Shown here piece after piece: positions 9,200 through 19,510 of a DNA stretch of 64,000 nt; the first letter of the stretch is position 1, and each line of letters starts with the position of its first letter. Under the pieces are notes generated by a model. That model searched no databases. It had not been told where the DNA came from and saw only the letters and a list, made by a program, of their open reading frames with translations. Source of the DNA: JACCZX01 sp963829995 (GTDB lineage: Bacteria; Pseudomonadota; Gammaproteobacteria; Burkholderiales; Burkholderiaceae_F). The translations under genes and the position numbers were made by a program. The DNA lies in assembly GCA_963829995.1 (NCBI GenBank), contig CAWHKW010000025.1:111751-175750 (forward strand). Reading direction: 5' to 3'.

Positions 9200-12094
9200 A
9201 TGGGAGCGATCAAAGAAGACCAACATGCGCGCAGCCAGGAGCTTGCCGAAGCTCTTGAGCAACAGGCCGCCACCGCCGAGATCCTGCGCGTCATCTCGCG
9301 TTCCCCGGCCAACGTGCAGCCGGTGTTCGACACGATCCTCTCCAGTGCGCTGCGGCTGTGCGAAGCAAACTGGGCTTTCGTCGTACGCCATCACGACGGA
9401 TGGCTGTCCCTGGCGGCACGCACTGATTGCACGCGTGAGTTTGCTGAGTACCTTGCCAAGGGCCTCCCGGTCGATCGGGAGACCACCGTCGGTCGCGCGG
9501 CTTTGGAGCGCAAGCCGGTACAAGTGCTCGACTTCATGGACGAGCCCGGAATGCGCGTGACCTCGGCGCATCAGAGCGAATCTGTTCGGACGGTGCTGGC
9601 CGTGCCGCTGCTGCGCGAAGACCGGTTGCTCGGCGTCATTGCTCTGAGGCGACGGGAGGTGCGGGCGTTTTCAGAGAAGCAGCTCGCTTTGTTGCAGACG
9701 TTTGCCGACCAGGCCGTGATCGCGATCGAGAACGTGCGGCTCTTTAGCGAACTGGAAGCGCGCAACCGGGAACTAAGCGAAGCGCTCGAGCAACAGACCG
9801 CCACCAGTGAGATCCTGCGCGTGATCAGCCGATCGCCAACCGACGTGCAACCCGTGTTCGATACGATTGCCAGAGCGGCGGTCAAGCTGTGCGAAGCCGG
9901 AGGGTCGAACGTGTTCACGTTCGACGGGAAACTGCTCCATCTTGCCGCGATCCATGCGCTCAGGCCCGAGCACGTCGAAGGCATCCGCAGAGTCTACCCG
10001 CGATCCCCTGATGACCGCGGCCATGGAGTCAGCCGCGCCGTCCTGACGTGCAAAGTGGTTGTCATTCCCGATGTGCTTGCCGACCCCGATTACGCAAATC
10101 CCGACTTCGCCCTGCGAGGGTTTCGTAGCGTGCTGGCCGTTCCCCTGATGCGGGACGGTATCCCGATCGGCGCCATCGGCGTCGGCCGCCCCGAGCCCGG
10201 GCCGTTTCCGCAAAACCTGATCGCGCTGCTGCAAACTTTCGCTGACCAAGCAGTGATCGCGATCGAGAACGTTCGACTGTTCAAGGAGCTCGACGCGCGC
10301 AACCGGGAGCTGACCGAAGCGCTCGAGCAACAGACTGCCACCAGTGAAATCCTGCGCGTCCTTTCGCGTTCACCGACCGATGCCCAGCCGGTGTTCGATG
10401 CGATCGCCGCAGCGGCACTCAAACTGTGCGACGCCAACACGACGAACGTGTTGACATTCGACGGCGAGTTGCTCCACCTGGTAGCGATATCGGGAACCAG
10501 TTCTGAAGGAATGGAAGCTATCAGGCTGGTTTGGCCGCGGCCGCTTGATCGTGGCACCGCGGCCAGCCGGGCCGTGCTGTCGCGCAGCGTCGTGGCCATT
10601 CACGATACGCAGTTGGACCCAGACTATGCGCTGCCGAGTCTCGCGCAATGGGGTTTCCGCAGCGTATTGGGCATTCCGCTGATGCGCGAGGACCAGTCGG
10701 TCGGCGCCATCGCAGTCGGCCGGCGTGACGCTGGGCCATTTTCGGAGAAGCAGATCGCATTGCTGCAGACCTTTGCCGATCAGGCGGTGATCGCGATCGA
10801 GAATGTTCGGCTCTTCAAGGAAGTGGAGGCGCGGACGACCGAGCTCACGCAGTCAGTCGGAGAGCTGCAGGCGCTCGGCGAGGTCGGCCAGGCCGTCAGT
10901 TCGACGCTCGACCTGGAAACCGTATTGAGCACGATCGTCGCACGCGCCACGCAGCTTGCCGGCATGGACGGTGGCTCCATTTATGAGTATGAGGAGACGC
11001 GTGAAGAGTTCCGCTTGCATACGGCGCACAGGCTGCCGGATGAACTGATCGAGGCGCTCCAGTCGAGGCCGGTGCCGAAGGGCGAAGGCGCAGTCGGGCA
11101 ATTGGCAGTGACCGGTCAGCCGGTAGCGATACGGGAGATCAAGGACGAAGGCATCTACCAGAGCCAGGTCCGCGAGATCCTTCTCCGGCATGGCTATCGG
11201 TCCTTGCTCGCAGTACCGCTGTTGCGCGAGAACCGTCTGCTCGGTGGGCTGGTCGTCAACCGGAAAAGCGCGGGTGAGTTCGCGCCGCGCGTGATCGATC
11301 TCCTGAAGGCCTTCGCAACGCAGTCGGCGTTGGCCATTCAGAATGCGCGGCTGTTCCGCGAGATCGAAGACAAAAGCCGGCAGCTCGAGCTCGCAAGCCG
11401 ACACAAGAGCGCATTCCTCGCCAACATGTCGCACGAGCTGCGCACACCGTTGAACGCGATCATCGGCTTCACGCGCATCGTGATGCGCAGATCGCAGGAA
11501 CAGCTCGAGCCGAAGCAGTTCGAGAATCTGGAGAAGATCCTGACCAGCGGACAGCAACTGCTTGCGCTGATCAACACTATTCTCGACCTTGCGAAGGTGG
11601 AAGCCGGACGCGTCGACTTGAACCCTACAGAGATTCAGCCGGCGCTGGTGCTGGAGCAATGCATGCGGACGGTCGAGCCGCTGATCAAGGAGCCTGTAAC
11701 GCTGGTCAAAGGGTTCGACGGCGAACTGCCGCTGATGGTTGCCGATGAAGAAATGCTGCGGCAGATCATCCTCAATCTGCTGAGCAACGCCGCCAAGTTC
11801 ACAGCGCGCGGCAAAATCCATGTCCGCGCTCGCGCCGACGATGGCACCGTTCACATTGCCGTGGCCGACACGGGGATCGGCATTGCCGCCGACAAGCTGG
11901 AATCGATTTTCGAGGAGTTCGAGCAGGTTGACGCCAGCAGTACACGCGTGCGCGGCGGTACCGGACTCGGTCTCACCATCGCGCGGCGCCTCGCGCGGTT
12001 GATGGGCGGCGACGTGTGCGTCGAGAGCATGCCAAGCGTCGGATCGACTTTCACGCTGACGCTGCCGGTCCGCTCCCGGTCACTTCGAACATGA
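9200..12094 (+). CDS. Multi-GAF sensor histidine kinase
   Basis: This 964-residue cytoplasmic kinase has no obvious transmembrane segment. Three near-identical blocks, each a coiled linker (ALEQQ-A-A-EILRVISRSP) plus a GAF domain, fill residues 1-530. A more divergent fourth GAF follows (about 545-715), then a HisKA domain with phospho-acceptor His745 in MSHELRTPLNAI, and a HATPase domain with N (NLLSNAAK), G1 (DTGIGI) and G2 (GGTGLGL) boxes. The stop overlaps the start of a lone receiver gene by four bases, and an NtrC-type activator follows. GAF domains suggest a soluble small-molecule, redox or light signal; no chromophore Cys can be assigned. Confidence 0.9.
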   Translation: MGAIKEDQHARSQELAEALEQQAATAEILRVISRSPANVQPVFDTILSSALRLCEANWAFVVRHHDGWLSLAARTDCTREFAEYLAKGLPVDRETTVGRAALERKPVQVLDFMDEPGMRVTSAHQSESVRTVLAVPLLREDRLLGVIALRRREVRAFSEKQLALLQTFADQAVIAIENVRLFSELEARNRELSEALEQQTATSEILRVISRSPTDVQPVFDTIARAAVKLCEAGGSNVFTFDGKLLHLAAIHALRPEHVEGIRRVYPRSPDDRGHGVSRAVLTCKVVVIPDVLADPDYANPDFALRGFRSVLAVPLMRDGIPIGAIGVGRPEPGPFPQNLIALLQTFADQAVIAIENVRLFKELDARNRELTEALEQQTATSEILRVLSRSPTDAQPVFDAIAAAALKLCDANTTNVLTFDGELLHLVAISGTSSEGMEAIRLVWPRPLDRGTAASRAVLSRSVVAIHDTQLDPDYALPSLAQWGFRSVLGIPLMREDQSVGAIAVGRRDAGPFSEKQIALLQTFADQAVIAIENVRLFKEVEARTTELTQSVGELQALGEVGQAVSSTLDLETVLSTIVARATQLAGMDGGSIYEYEETREEFRLHTAHRLPDELIEALQSRPVPKGEGAVGQLAVTGQPVAIREIKDEGIYQSQVREILLRHGYRSLLAVPLLRENRLLGGLVVNRKSAGEFAPRVIDLLKAFATQSALAIQNARLFREIEDKSRQLELASRHKSAFLANMSHELRTPLNAIIGFTRIVMRRSQEQLEPKQFENLEKILTSGQQLLALINTILDLAKVEAGRVDLNPTEIQPALVLEQCMRTVEPLIKEPVTLVKGFDGELPLMVADEEMLRQIILNLLSNAAKFTARGKIHVRARADDGTVHIAVADTGIGIAADKLESIFEEFEQVDASSTRVRGGTGLGLTIARRLARLMGGDVCVESMPSVGSTFTLTLPVRSRSLRT

Positions 12095-12430
12095 AGACCA
12101 TCCTGATCGTCGAGGACATTGAATTGAACCGCGACCTGCTTGCGCAGCTTCTCGAGGAAAGCCATCGCCTGGTGTTCGCCGAGGATGGCGTGGCCGCGCT
12201 CGAACGCGTCGCCGAGACTCGTCCCGACCTGATACTGATGGATCTGTCGCTTCCGCGCATGGACGGCTGGGAAGCCACGCGCCGGCTCAAGGCTGACCCG
12301 GCGATGGCCGGCATTCCTGTGATAGTCCTGTCGGCCCGTGCCATGAACGGCGACGAAGAACGCGCGCGGGCCAGCGGCTGCGACGACTTCCTGACAAAGC
12401 CGATCGACGAGACCTTGTTGTTCGAGAAGA

Positions 12431-12453
<23 letters not shown>
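12091..12453 (+). CDS. Single-domain response regulator
   Basis: This 120-residue stand-alone receiver has acidic pair E8/D9, phospho-acceptor D51 in LILMDLSLPRMDG, a switch Ser in VLSAR and the Lys in TKPID. It resembles the DivK/CheY-like receivers commonly coded beside multi-GAF kinases. The start overlaps the kinase stop (ATGA). Its end overlaps the next regulator by about 20 bases, so the three genes form one operon and probably one phosphorelay. Confidence 0.9.
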
Positions 12454-13831
<1,378 letters not shown>

Positions 13832-13851
13832 CCCATCCATCACATTTGGCG

Positions 13852-13880
13852 ATGGGCCGCCGTCAAGTTTGACGGCCCTA
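13852..13880 (+). terminator. Hairpin after the kinase/regulator operon
   Basis: An imperfect inverted repeat, GGGCCGCCGTCAA / TTGACGGCCC with a tiny loop, begins 21 bases after the NtrC-type gene stop. The following bases are T-containing but not a clean T-run, so it may be a weak or factor-assisted terminator. Confidence 0.45.
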
Positions 13881-14028
13881 TCGTATTTGGCGGACCGTGG
13901 GCGCTCCTTCGGCGCTCAACTCATTGATATCGCTTGGTTCTCCTAGGCGTGCGCGCATGGCACAACGCATGCGCTACGTCGTTCTTGCCGCGAAACGGCG
14001 GAACTCATCCCCCTCTTAGGAGAAAGAC

Positions 14029-14640
14029 ATGAACTCGCCATCACACATTCGGAACAGTCTTGCTACCGTAGTCGTCAGCATCGGGGTGCTGTTGGCGCCT
14101 AGCGTGCACGCCCGAGCGCCGGGTCATGCGGTTGATGCCGTCGCCGTAGAAAGCCGGCTCGTTGCCCAGCTGGAGCGCCTTCCCGAACAGGACCTGAAAA
14201 GCTTTTACCTGCGCTGCTCGCGCGCCGCCAGCCAGCATGCGCTTGGCTCCGGCGAAATTGCTCTTTGCTCGCTGGGATACGAAATTCTGCTGAAGCGCAT
14301 CTTTGGCGGAGATTTTTTCGCCCTTTTTGCTTGGTCGCAGCTCCACCCCGACGACACACTCAAGACCGCATTCAGAGACGGCACTGCGCCATCGATCGCT
14401 GTGCTTGCGCCCGCCAGTCCTCCCGCGGATCTCGAGAAAGCCTTCTGGATCTGCGATCACGCTGCAACCAGGCACGGAATCGACGGCGATACCGGAGTCG
14501 CCTGCGGCATGATCACCGAGGAATTAAAGGTGAAGAAGTTCAACGGCAACTTCGATTCGATGCTGGCGTGGTGGCAGCAAAACAAGGCGGCCGAACATCA
14601 GGCGCTGACGACGGCCAGCCGTGCGGTCTCAGGCCGCTAG
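14029..14640 (+). CDS. Exported hypothetical protein
   Basis: This 203-residue protein begins with a Sec-type signal peptide (hydrophobic LATVVVSIGVLLAPSVHARA, cleavage probably after HARA). The mature part is helical with Cys residues in LRCSRAAS, ALCSLG, WICDH and GVACG, suggesting one or two periplasmic disulfides. A strong TTAGGAGAAAG ribosome binding site precedes the ATG. The next gene, 27 bases downstream, is also exported, so the two may be co-expressed. No family is recognised. Confidence 0.65.
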   Translation: MNSPSHIRNSLATVVVSIGVLLAPSVHARAPGHAVDAVAVESRLVAQLERLPEQDLKSFYLRCSRAASQHALGSGEIALCSLGYEILLKRIFGGDFFALFAWSQLHPDDTLKTAFRDGTAPSIAVLAPASPPADLEKAFWICDHAATRHGIDGDTGVACGMITEELKVKKFNGNFDSMLAWWQQNKAAEHQALTTASRAVSGR

Positions 14641-14667
14641 ATCGTGACAACACTAACAGGAGCCACC

Positions 14668-15168
14668 ATGGACACTTCACTAATTTCCAGATTCCTCGCA
14701 GCCGTCGGCCTGTGCCTTGGTTTCGCGCAAACCGCTGCGGCGCAGGACTCAGTTGCCGCAGAACCTGTCAGCGTCTGGATCTTTTCTGATCGTTACATTT
14801 CTTCGGAACCCGTGGTATCGGAACCAGACCCATCAATCGCCGCAGAACCTGTCAGCGTCTGGATCTTTTCTGATCGTTACATTTCTTCGGAACCCGTGAT
14901 TTCGGAACCAGGACCATCAGACGCTCGGGTCCTGACGCGCTCGCCAGTAATTCGTCTAGATTTGTGTGAGCCGTTTGCTTCCGCTCTGCTTTCGACCGCG
15001 TATCTTTTCCGTGACTTCCATCTTGAGATACGTCCACTGATCTCTGAGCATTCGGTGTGCACGGCGGAAACAGTCGCACGAGTGGTCCGCGTGAGCGGCA
15101 CTGGGCAAATACTCAGCTTGGACGAAGGTAAGGCTGTCGGCCGTTACTGGGCGGGGCTGATGCCGTGA
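14668..15168 (+). CDS. Exported hypothetical protein with internal tandem duplication
   Basis: ATG 14668 follows AGGAG with good spacing; a frame open to 14644 is less likely. The N-terminus is a signal peptide (FLAAVGLCLGFAQTAAAQ). The mature protein starts with two copies of a 28-residue unit (AAEPVSVWIFSDRYISSEPV plus SEP-PS), then a unique region with a Cys pair (DLCEP and HSVCTAET). Its function is unknown. The duplicated unit is almost identical at DNA level, so the duplication is recent. Confidence 0.65.
   Translation: MDTSLISRFLAAVGLCLGFAQTAAAQDSVAAEPVSVWIFSDRYISSEPVVSEPDPSIAAEPVSVWIFSDRYISSEPVISEPGPSDARVLTRSPVIRLDLCEPFASALLSTAYLFRDFHLEIRPLISEHSVCTAETVARVVRVSGTGQILSLDEGKAVGRYWAGLMP
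14755..14922 (+). repeat. 84-bp direct tandem repeat, two copies
   Basis: Copies at 14755-14838 and 14839-14922 share their first 60 bases exactly and differ by a few changes in the last 24. The unit is in frame (28 codons), so copy-number change would keep the protein open. Confidence 0.9.
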
Positions 15169-15304
15169 GGCCGCCGCAGAGCGAAAGCCGCGGCTGTCAA
15201 GGCTGCGGCGTCTCGACGCCTCGTCACCCGGTACGAGAACCCGAAGGATCGCTTGTTGCCCCACGCTATGCGCGTTAATGCGCGCGCGGCCGAAGCGTCC
15301 CGCT

Positions 15305-17122
15305 CTATTCCACCGTCACCGACTTCGCCAGATTCCTCGGCTTATCGACGTCGGTTTTGCGGGCGACCGCCGTGTGATACGCAAGCAGCTGCAGTGGCAC
15401 GACATGCAGGATCGGCGACAACGGGCCGTAGTGCTCGGGCAACTTGATGACGTGGATGCCGGGCGCTGATTCTATGCGCGTGTCGGCGTCGGCAAAGACG
15501 TAGAGCTCACCGCCGCGCGCGCGCACTTCCTGCATGTTCGACTTCAGTTTCTCGACCAGCGCGTCGTTCGGCGCCACGGTCACGACCGGCATCTCGGAAG
15601 TCACCAGCGCCAGCGGTCCATGCTTCAACTCCCCGGCCGGGTAGGCCTCGGCGTGGATGTAGCTGATCTCCTTCAGCTTCAAAGCGCCCTCGAGCGCGAT
15701 CGGGTAATGCAGTCCGCGGCCTAGAAACAGTGCGTGTTCCTTGCGCGCGAATTGTTGGGACCAGGCGATTACCTGCGGTTCGAGTGCAAGCACCGCCTGC
15801 AACGCGGCGGGCAGGTGGCGCAGCGCGCCGATGTGTCCGCGTTCGGCCGCTTCATCGAGACGACCGCGCTGCTTTGCGAGCGTCAGCGTCAACAGAAACA
15901 GCGCCACCAGCTGCGTCGTGAATGCCTTGGTCGACGCTACGCCGATCTCAACGCCGGCGCGTGTGAAAAACTGCAGGGCAGTTTGCCGCGTCATCGTGCT
16001 CGTCGCGACATTGATGATGCCGAGGCTGTGTTTCATGCCGAGCGACTGCGCGTGCTTCAGCGCGGCCAGCGTGTCAGCCGTCTCGCCGGATTGAGAGATC
16101 ACGACTATCAGCGAGCGCGGATTCGGCACGCTGTCGCGGTAGCGGTACTCGCTCGCGATTTCGACTTGCGTCGGCAGTCCGGCGATCGATTCAAGCCAGA
16201 CCTTCGCGGTCAATCCGGCGTAGTAGCTGGTACCGCACGCGAGAATCAGCGCGGAGTCGACGGCAGCCAGTACCTCGGCGGCTTTCTCGCCAAAGAGGTC
16301 CGGCGTGATCGATTCGATGCTTTCGATCGTGTCGCTGATCGCGCGCGGCTGCTCGAAAATCTCCTTCTGCATGTAGTGCTGATACGGGCCAAGCTCAGCA
16401 CCACCGGCAACCGCCTTGACCGTATGCACCGGCCGCTGGGTCGGCGCACCCGACGCATCGACGATCTGCACACGCTTCAGTTCGATATCGACGACGTCAC
16501 CGTCCTCCAGATAAATGATCTGGTCGGTCGTGCCAGCGAGTGCCAGTGCGTCCGACGCCAGAAAGTTCTCTTCCTTGCCGAGCCCGACCACCAGCGGCGA
16601 TCCGCTGCGCGCGCCGACCAATCGTTGCGGCTCGCCCTTGTGCATCACCGCGATCGCATACGCACCTTTGAATTGCGCCACCGCAGCACGCACGGCAGCC
16701 AGCAGATCGCCGCGATACAGCTGATGAATCAGATGCGCAATAACTTCGCTATCGGTTTCGGTGACGAACTCATAGCCGGCGTTCTTTAGGTCCGCGCGGA
16801 TCGGTTCGTAATTTTCGATGATGCCGTTGTGCACGACGGCGATTTCATCGCGTGAAAAATGTGGATGCGCGTTTCCGGTGACCGGCGCACCGTGCGTCGC
16901 CCACCGCGTGTGCGAGATGCCCAGGTTGCCCGCCAGCGCCGACTGCTTGATCTGCGACTGGAGCTCGGCAACACGCGCGGTGCTGCGCGACCGCGTCAGC
17001 GCCCCGTCCTGCAGCAACGCGACTCCGCACGAGTCATAACCCCGATACTCGAGCCGGCGCAGGCCTTCGACCAGAATCGGGGTGATATCGCGCGTCGCAA
17101 CCGCGCCTACGATGCCGCACAT
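15305..17122 (-). CDS. glmS: Glutamine-fructose-6-phosphate aminotransferase (isomerizing)
   Basis: GlmS makes glucosamine-6-phosphate from fructose-6-phosphate and glutamine, the first step towards UDP-GlcNAc for peptidoglycan and LPS. The 605-residue protein has the N-terminal nucleophile Cys2 (MCGIVGAV), the glutaminase domain motif EYRGYDS, two SIS sugar-isomerase domains (SQSGETADT; STKAFTTQ) and the conserved C-terminus KSVTVE. It lies 13 bases downstream of glmU on the same strand, the usual betaproteobacterial order. Confidence 0.98.
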   Translation of the reverse strand: MCGIVGAVATRDITPILVEGLRRLEYRGYDSCGVALLQDGALTRSRSTARVAELQSQIKQSALAGNLGISHTRWATHGAPVTGNAHPHFSRDEIAVVHNGIIENYEPIRADLKNAGYEFVTETDSEVIAHLIHQLYRGDLLAAVRAAVAQFKGAYAIAVMHKGEPQRLVGARSGSPLVVGLGKEENFLASDALALAGTTDQIIYLEDGDVVDIELKRVQIVDASGAPTQRPVHTVKAVAGGAELGPYQHYMQKEIFEQPRAISDTIESIESITPDLFGEKAAEVLAAVDSALILACGTSYYAGLTAKVWLESIAGLPTQVEIASEYRYRDSVPNPRSLIVVISQSGETADTLAALKHAQSLGMKHSLGIINVATSTMTRQTALQFFTRAGVEIGVASTKAFTTQLVALFLLTLTLAKQRGRLDEAAERGHIGALRHLPAALQAVLALEPQVIAWSQQFARKEHALFLGRGLHYPIALEGALKLKEISYIHAEAYPAGELKHGPLALVTSEMPVVTVAPNDALVEKLKSNMQEVRARGGELYVFADADTRIESAPGIHVIKLPEHYGPLSPILHVVPLQLLAYHTAVARKTDVDKPRNLAKSVTVE

Positions 17123-17135
17123 AGATGGATAGCCT

Positions 17136-18530
17136 CTAACCCTTCTTTTCTTTCGTGGGCCGCTTCCAGCCCTCCAGCGTCGTCTGCTTGGCGCGCGCGA
17201 CAGTCAATTTGCCTTCGGGCACGTCCCTGGAGATTGTCGATCCACCCGCAATCGTCGCACCCTGGCCGATCGTGACGGGGGCTACCAGTACCGCATTCGA
17301 GCCAATCGATACGTCGTCGCCAATCACAGTTCGATGTTTGCGCGCGCCATCGTAGTTGGCGGTGATGGTACCGGCGCCGATGTTGACGTTGGCGCCAACC
17401 GTCGCGTCGCCGACATACGCCAGATGATTTGCCTTCGAGGCACGGCCCAGCGTACTGGCCTTGACCTCGACGAAGTTGCCGATATGGACTTCATCACTCA
17501 AGTGCGCGCCCGGGCGCAAACGTGCATACGGGCCGATCCGCGCAGCGGCACCGATCGTCGCCCCGGTCAGATGCGAAAAAGGCAGCACTTCGGTGCCGGC
17601 GCCGACCGAACAATCGCGCAGCACGCAATAAGCACCAATGCGCACGCCGTCGGCAAGATCGACTTGGCCTTCGAACACACAACCAACGTCGATCGACACC
17701 CCGGCGCCGACGCTCATCTTGCCGCGCACGTCGATGCGCGCCGGATCGGCCAGCGTCGCTCCTCGCTCCATCAACTCGCTCGCGAAGCGGCGCTGCGCGA
17801 TACGTTCAACGGCGGCCAGTTGTTCCTTGCTGTTGACGCCGAGTGTTTCGTCCGGATCGGGACAACCGACCGCAACCACGCGGCAGTGCTCCGCTACGGC
17901 CTGCGCAATCACATCGGGCAGGTAGTACTCGCGCTGCGCGTTGTCGTTCGACAGCGCTTTGAGCCACTGCTTCAACTTGCTGGTCGGCGCGATCAGTATG
18001 CCGGTGTTGACCTCGGTCAATTTGCGCTCGTCCTCGTCGGCGTCGCGCTCCTCGACGATGCGCAGCACATTGCCATGCCAATCCCGCACGATGCGCCCAT
18101 AGCCGGCGGGTTGCGCCAGCTGCACCGTCAACAGCGCGATATCGCCACTCGCGGCGAACAATCGCTGCAGCGTGGTCGCGCGGATCAACGGCACGTCGCC
18201 GTATAGAACCAAAGTCGGTGCCGCATCATCCAACAACGGTGCCGCTTGCAGCACTGCGTGCCCGGTTCCCAGTTGCTGCGCCTGTTCGACGAACTGCAGC
18301 CGATGGTCGGCGGGCCTGCTCGAAAGGAACGTTTCTTGCACCAGATGTGCGCCGTGGCCGACGACAATCACTATATTGACGGGCATTTCGTTGGTGGCGT
18401 CGCCAACGGCATCCAGGACGTGCGCCAGCATCGGACGGCCGGCGACCGGATGGAGAACCTTCGGCAGAGATTTTGCAAGCGACGGGCCCATCCGCTTACC
18501 TTGTCCTGCAGCAAGTATCACGATGTTCAT
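17136..18530 (-). CDS. glmU: Bifunctional GlcNAc-1-P uridyltransferase / GlcN-1-P acetyltransferase
   Basis: GlmU performs the last two steps of UDP-GlcNAc synthesis. The N-terminal domain has the nucleotidyltransferase signature (LAAGQGKRM near residue 6) and the C-terminal half is a left-handed beta-helix with hexapeptide repeats (IGAYCVLRD, IGPYARLRPG, VGANVNIGAGT). Length 464 is close to the usual 455-460. It is followed 13 bases later by glmS. The divergent DUF6279 lipoprotein gene starts 41 bases away, so the short gap must hold both promoters. Confidence 0.98.
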   Translation of the reverse strand: MNIVILAAGQGKRMGPSLAKSLPKVLHPVAGRPMLAHVLDAVGDATNEMPVNIVIVVGHGAHLVQETFLSSRPADHRLQFVEQAQQLGTGHAVLQAAPLLDDAAPTLVLYGDVPLIRATTLQRLFAASGDIALLTVQLAQPAGYGRIVRDWHGNVLRIVEERDADEDERKLTEVNTGILIAPTSKLKQWLKALSNDNAQREYYLPDVIAQAVAEHCRVVAVGCPDPDETLGVNSKEQLAAVERIAQRRFASELMERGATLADPARIDVRGKMSVGAGVSIDVGCVFEGQVDLADGVRIGAYCVLRDCSVGAGTEVLPFSHLTGATIGAAARIGPYARLRPGAHLSDEVHIGNFVEVKASTLGRASKANHLAYVGDATVGANVNIGAGTITANYDGARKHRTVIGDDVSIGSNAVLVAPVTIGQGATIAGGSTISRDVPEGKLTVARAKQTTLEGWKRPTKEKKG

Positions 18531-18571
18531 GCGCGTTTTTGCACGTTGATAGGCCCGCGGCGGAGGTTCGA

Positions 18572-19474
18572 TTGCGCGACGATTCTAGTTCACCGATAAA
18601 CGACTCTTCCGCAGGTCCGTTCGCTCGTCTGGCCGCGATCACCGCGCTCGCAGTGTCGGTCGCCGGCTGCGGCGCGATGAAGATCGGCTACAACAACGCC
18701 GATACGCTGGCATTGCTTCAACTCGACAACTATGTCGACCTCACCGCCGATCAGGAGCTGGCCGCCAAGGAGCGAATCAATGCACTGATGGCCTGGCACC
18801 GCGCCACGCAACTGCGCGACTACGCCGCCTTCGTTGACCAGATGCGCGCCAAGGTGGCCGGGCCCGTGACCGCCGCCGACGTGATGGACTTCAACCGACA
18901 GTTGAACGCGCGGATGATGACGGTGGCCGACAAAGCGGCGCCCGATATCGCGCACCTTGCGCTGACCCTGGCGCCGGACCAGATCGATCGCGCTGCCAAG
19001 AAAATCGCCAACGACGCCACCAAGGCCCGCCGCGAGTTTGTCCGCGCCGAAAAGGACTCAGGCGCGGAACGGACCAAAAAGTACGGGGAGCGCGCTGAAA
19101 CGTGGTTCGGCAAGCTCACCGACGAACAGAAGGAAATCATCCGCAAGTCGTTGGCAAGCCGGCCGACCGATGCGACGTGGTGGATCGACGAGCGCGAGCG
19201 CCGCCAACGCGAGTTCATCGCACTGCTGCGCAAAATTGAGGCGGATCGTCCGACCGAAGAGGTGGCTGTACGCTGGCTGCGTACGTATTTCACGCAGCTC
19301 AACGTGGCGCCGGAATCCGAGCGTCGCGCCCGCGCCGAGTCGTACCGACGCGGCAGCGCCGAGCTGATCGCGCAGCTGATCAATCACGCAACGCCCGAGC
19401 AGCGCGCGATGCTCGACAAGAAACTCAACGACTATGCGCAGGATTTCCGGTCGCTCGCGGCGCAGAACGGATAG
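18572..19474 (+). CDS. DUF6279 family lipoprotein
   Basis: The start is TTG 18572, chosen because GGAGG lies five bases upstream; the frame itself is open to 18473 inside glmU. The N-terminus has a lipoprotein signal with lipobox SVAGC. The mature protein is helical and charged, starting with a segment like MKIGYNNADTLAL that is typical of the DUF6279 lipoproteins of proteobacteria. It is likely anchored in the cell envelope. The function of the family is unknown. Confidence 0.82.
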   Translation: MRDDSSSPINDSSAGPFARLAAITALAVSVAGCGAMKIGYNNADTLALLQLDNYVDLTADQELAAKERINALMAWHRATQLRDYAAFVDQMRAKVAGPVTAADVMDFNRQLNARMMTVADKAAPDIAHLALTLAPDQIDRAAKKIANDATKARREFVRAEKDSGAERTKKYGERAETWFGKLTDEQKEIIRKSLASRPTDATWWIDERERRQREFIALLRKIEADRPTEEVAVRWLRTYFTQLNVAPESERRARAESYRRGSAELIAQLINHATPEQRAMLDKKLNDYAQDFRSLAAQNG

Positions 19475-19510
19475 CTACGGCGCAGAGGGGCTCAGCGCGG
19501 CACCGGACAG

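Noticed and set aside
9059..9571. Minus-strand 170-codon frame before and inside the GAF kinase
   Set aside because: It is antisense to the first GAF domain and resembles the antisense frames of the other GAF copies.
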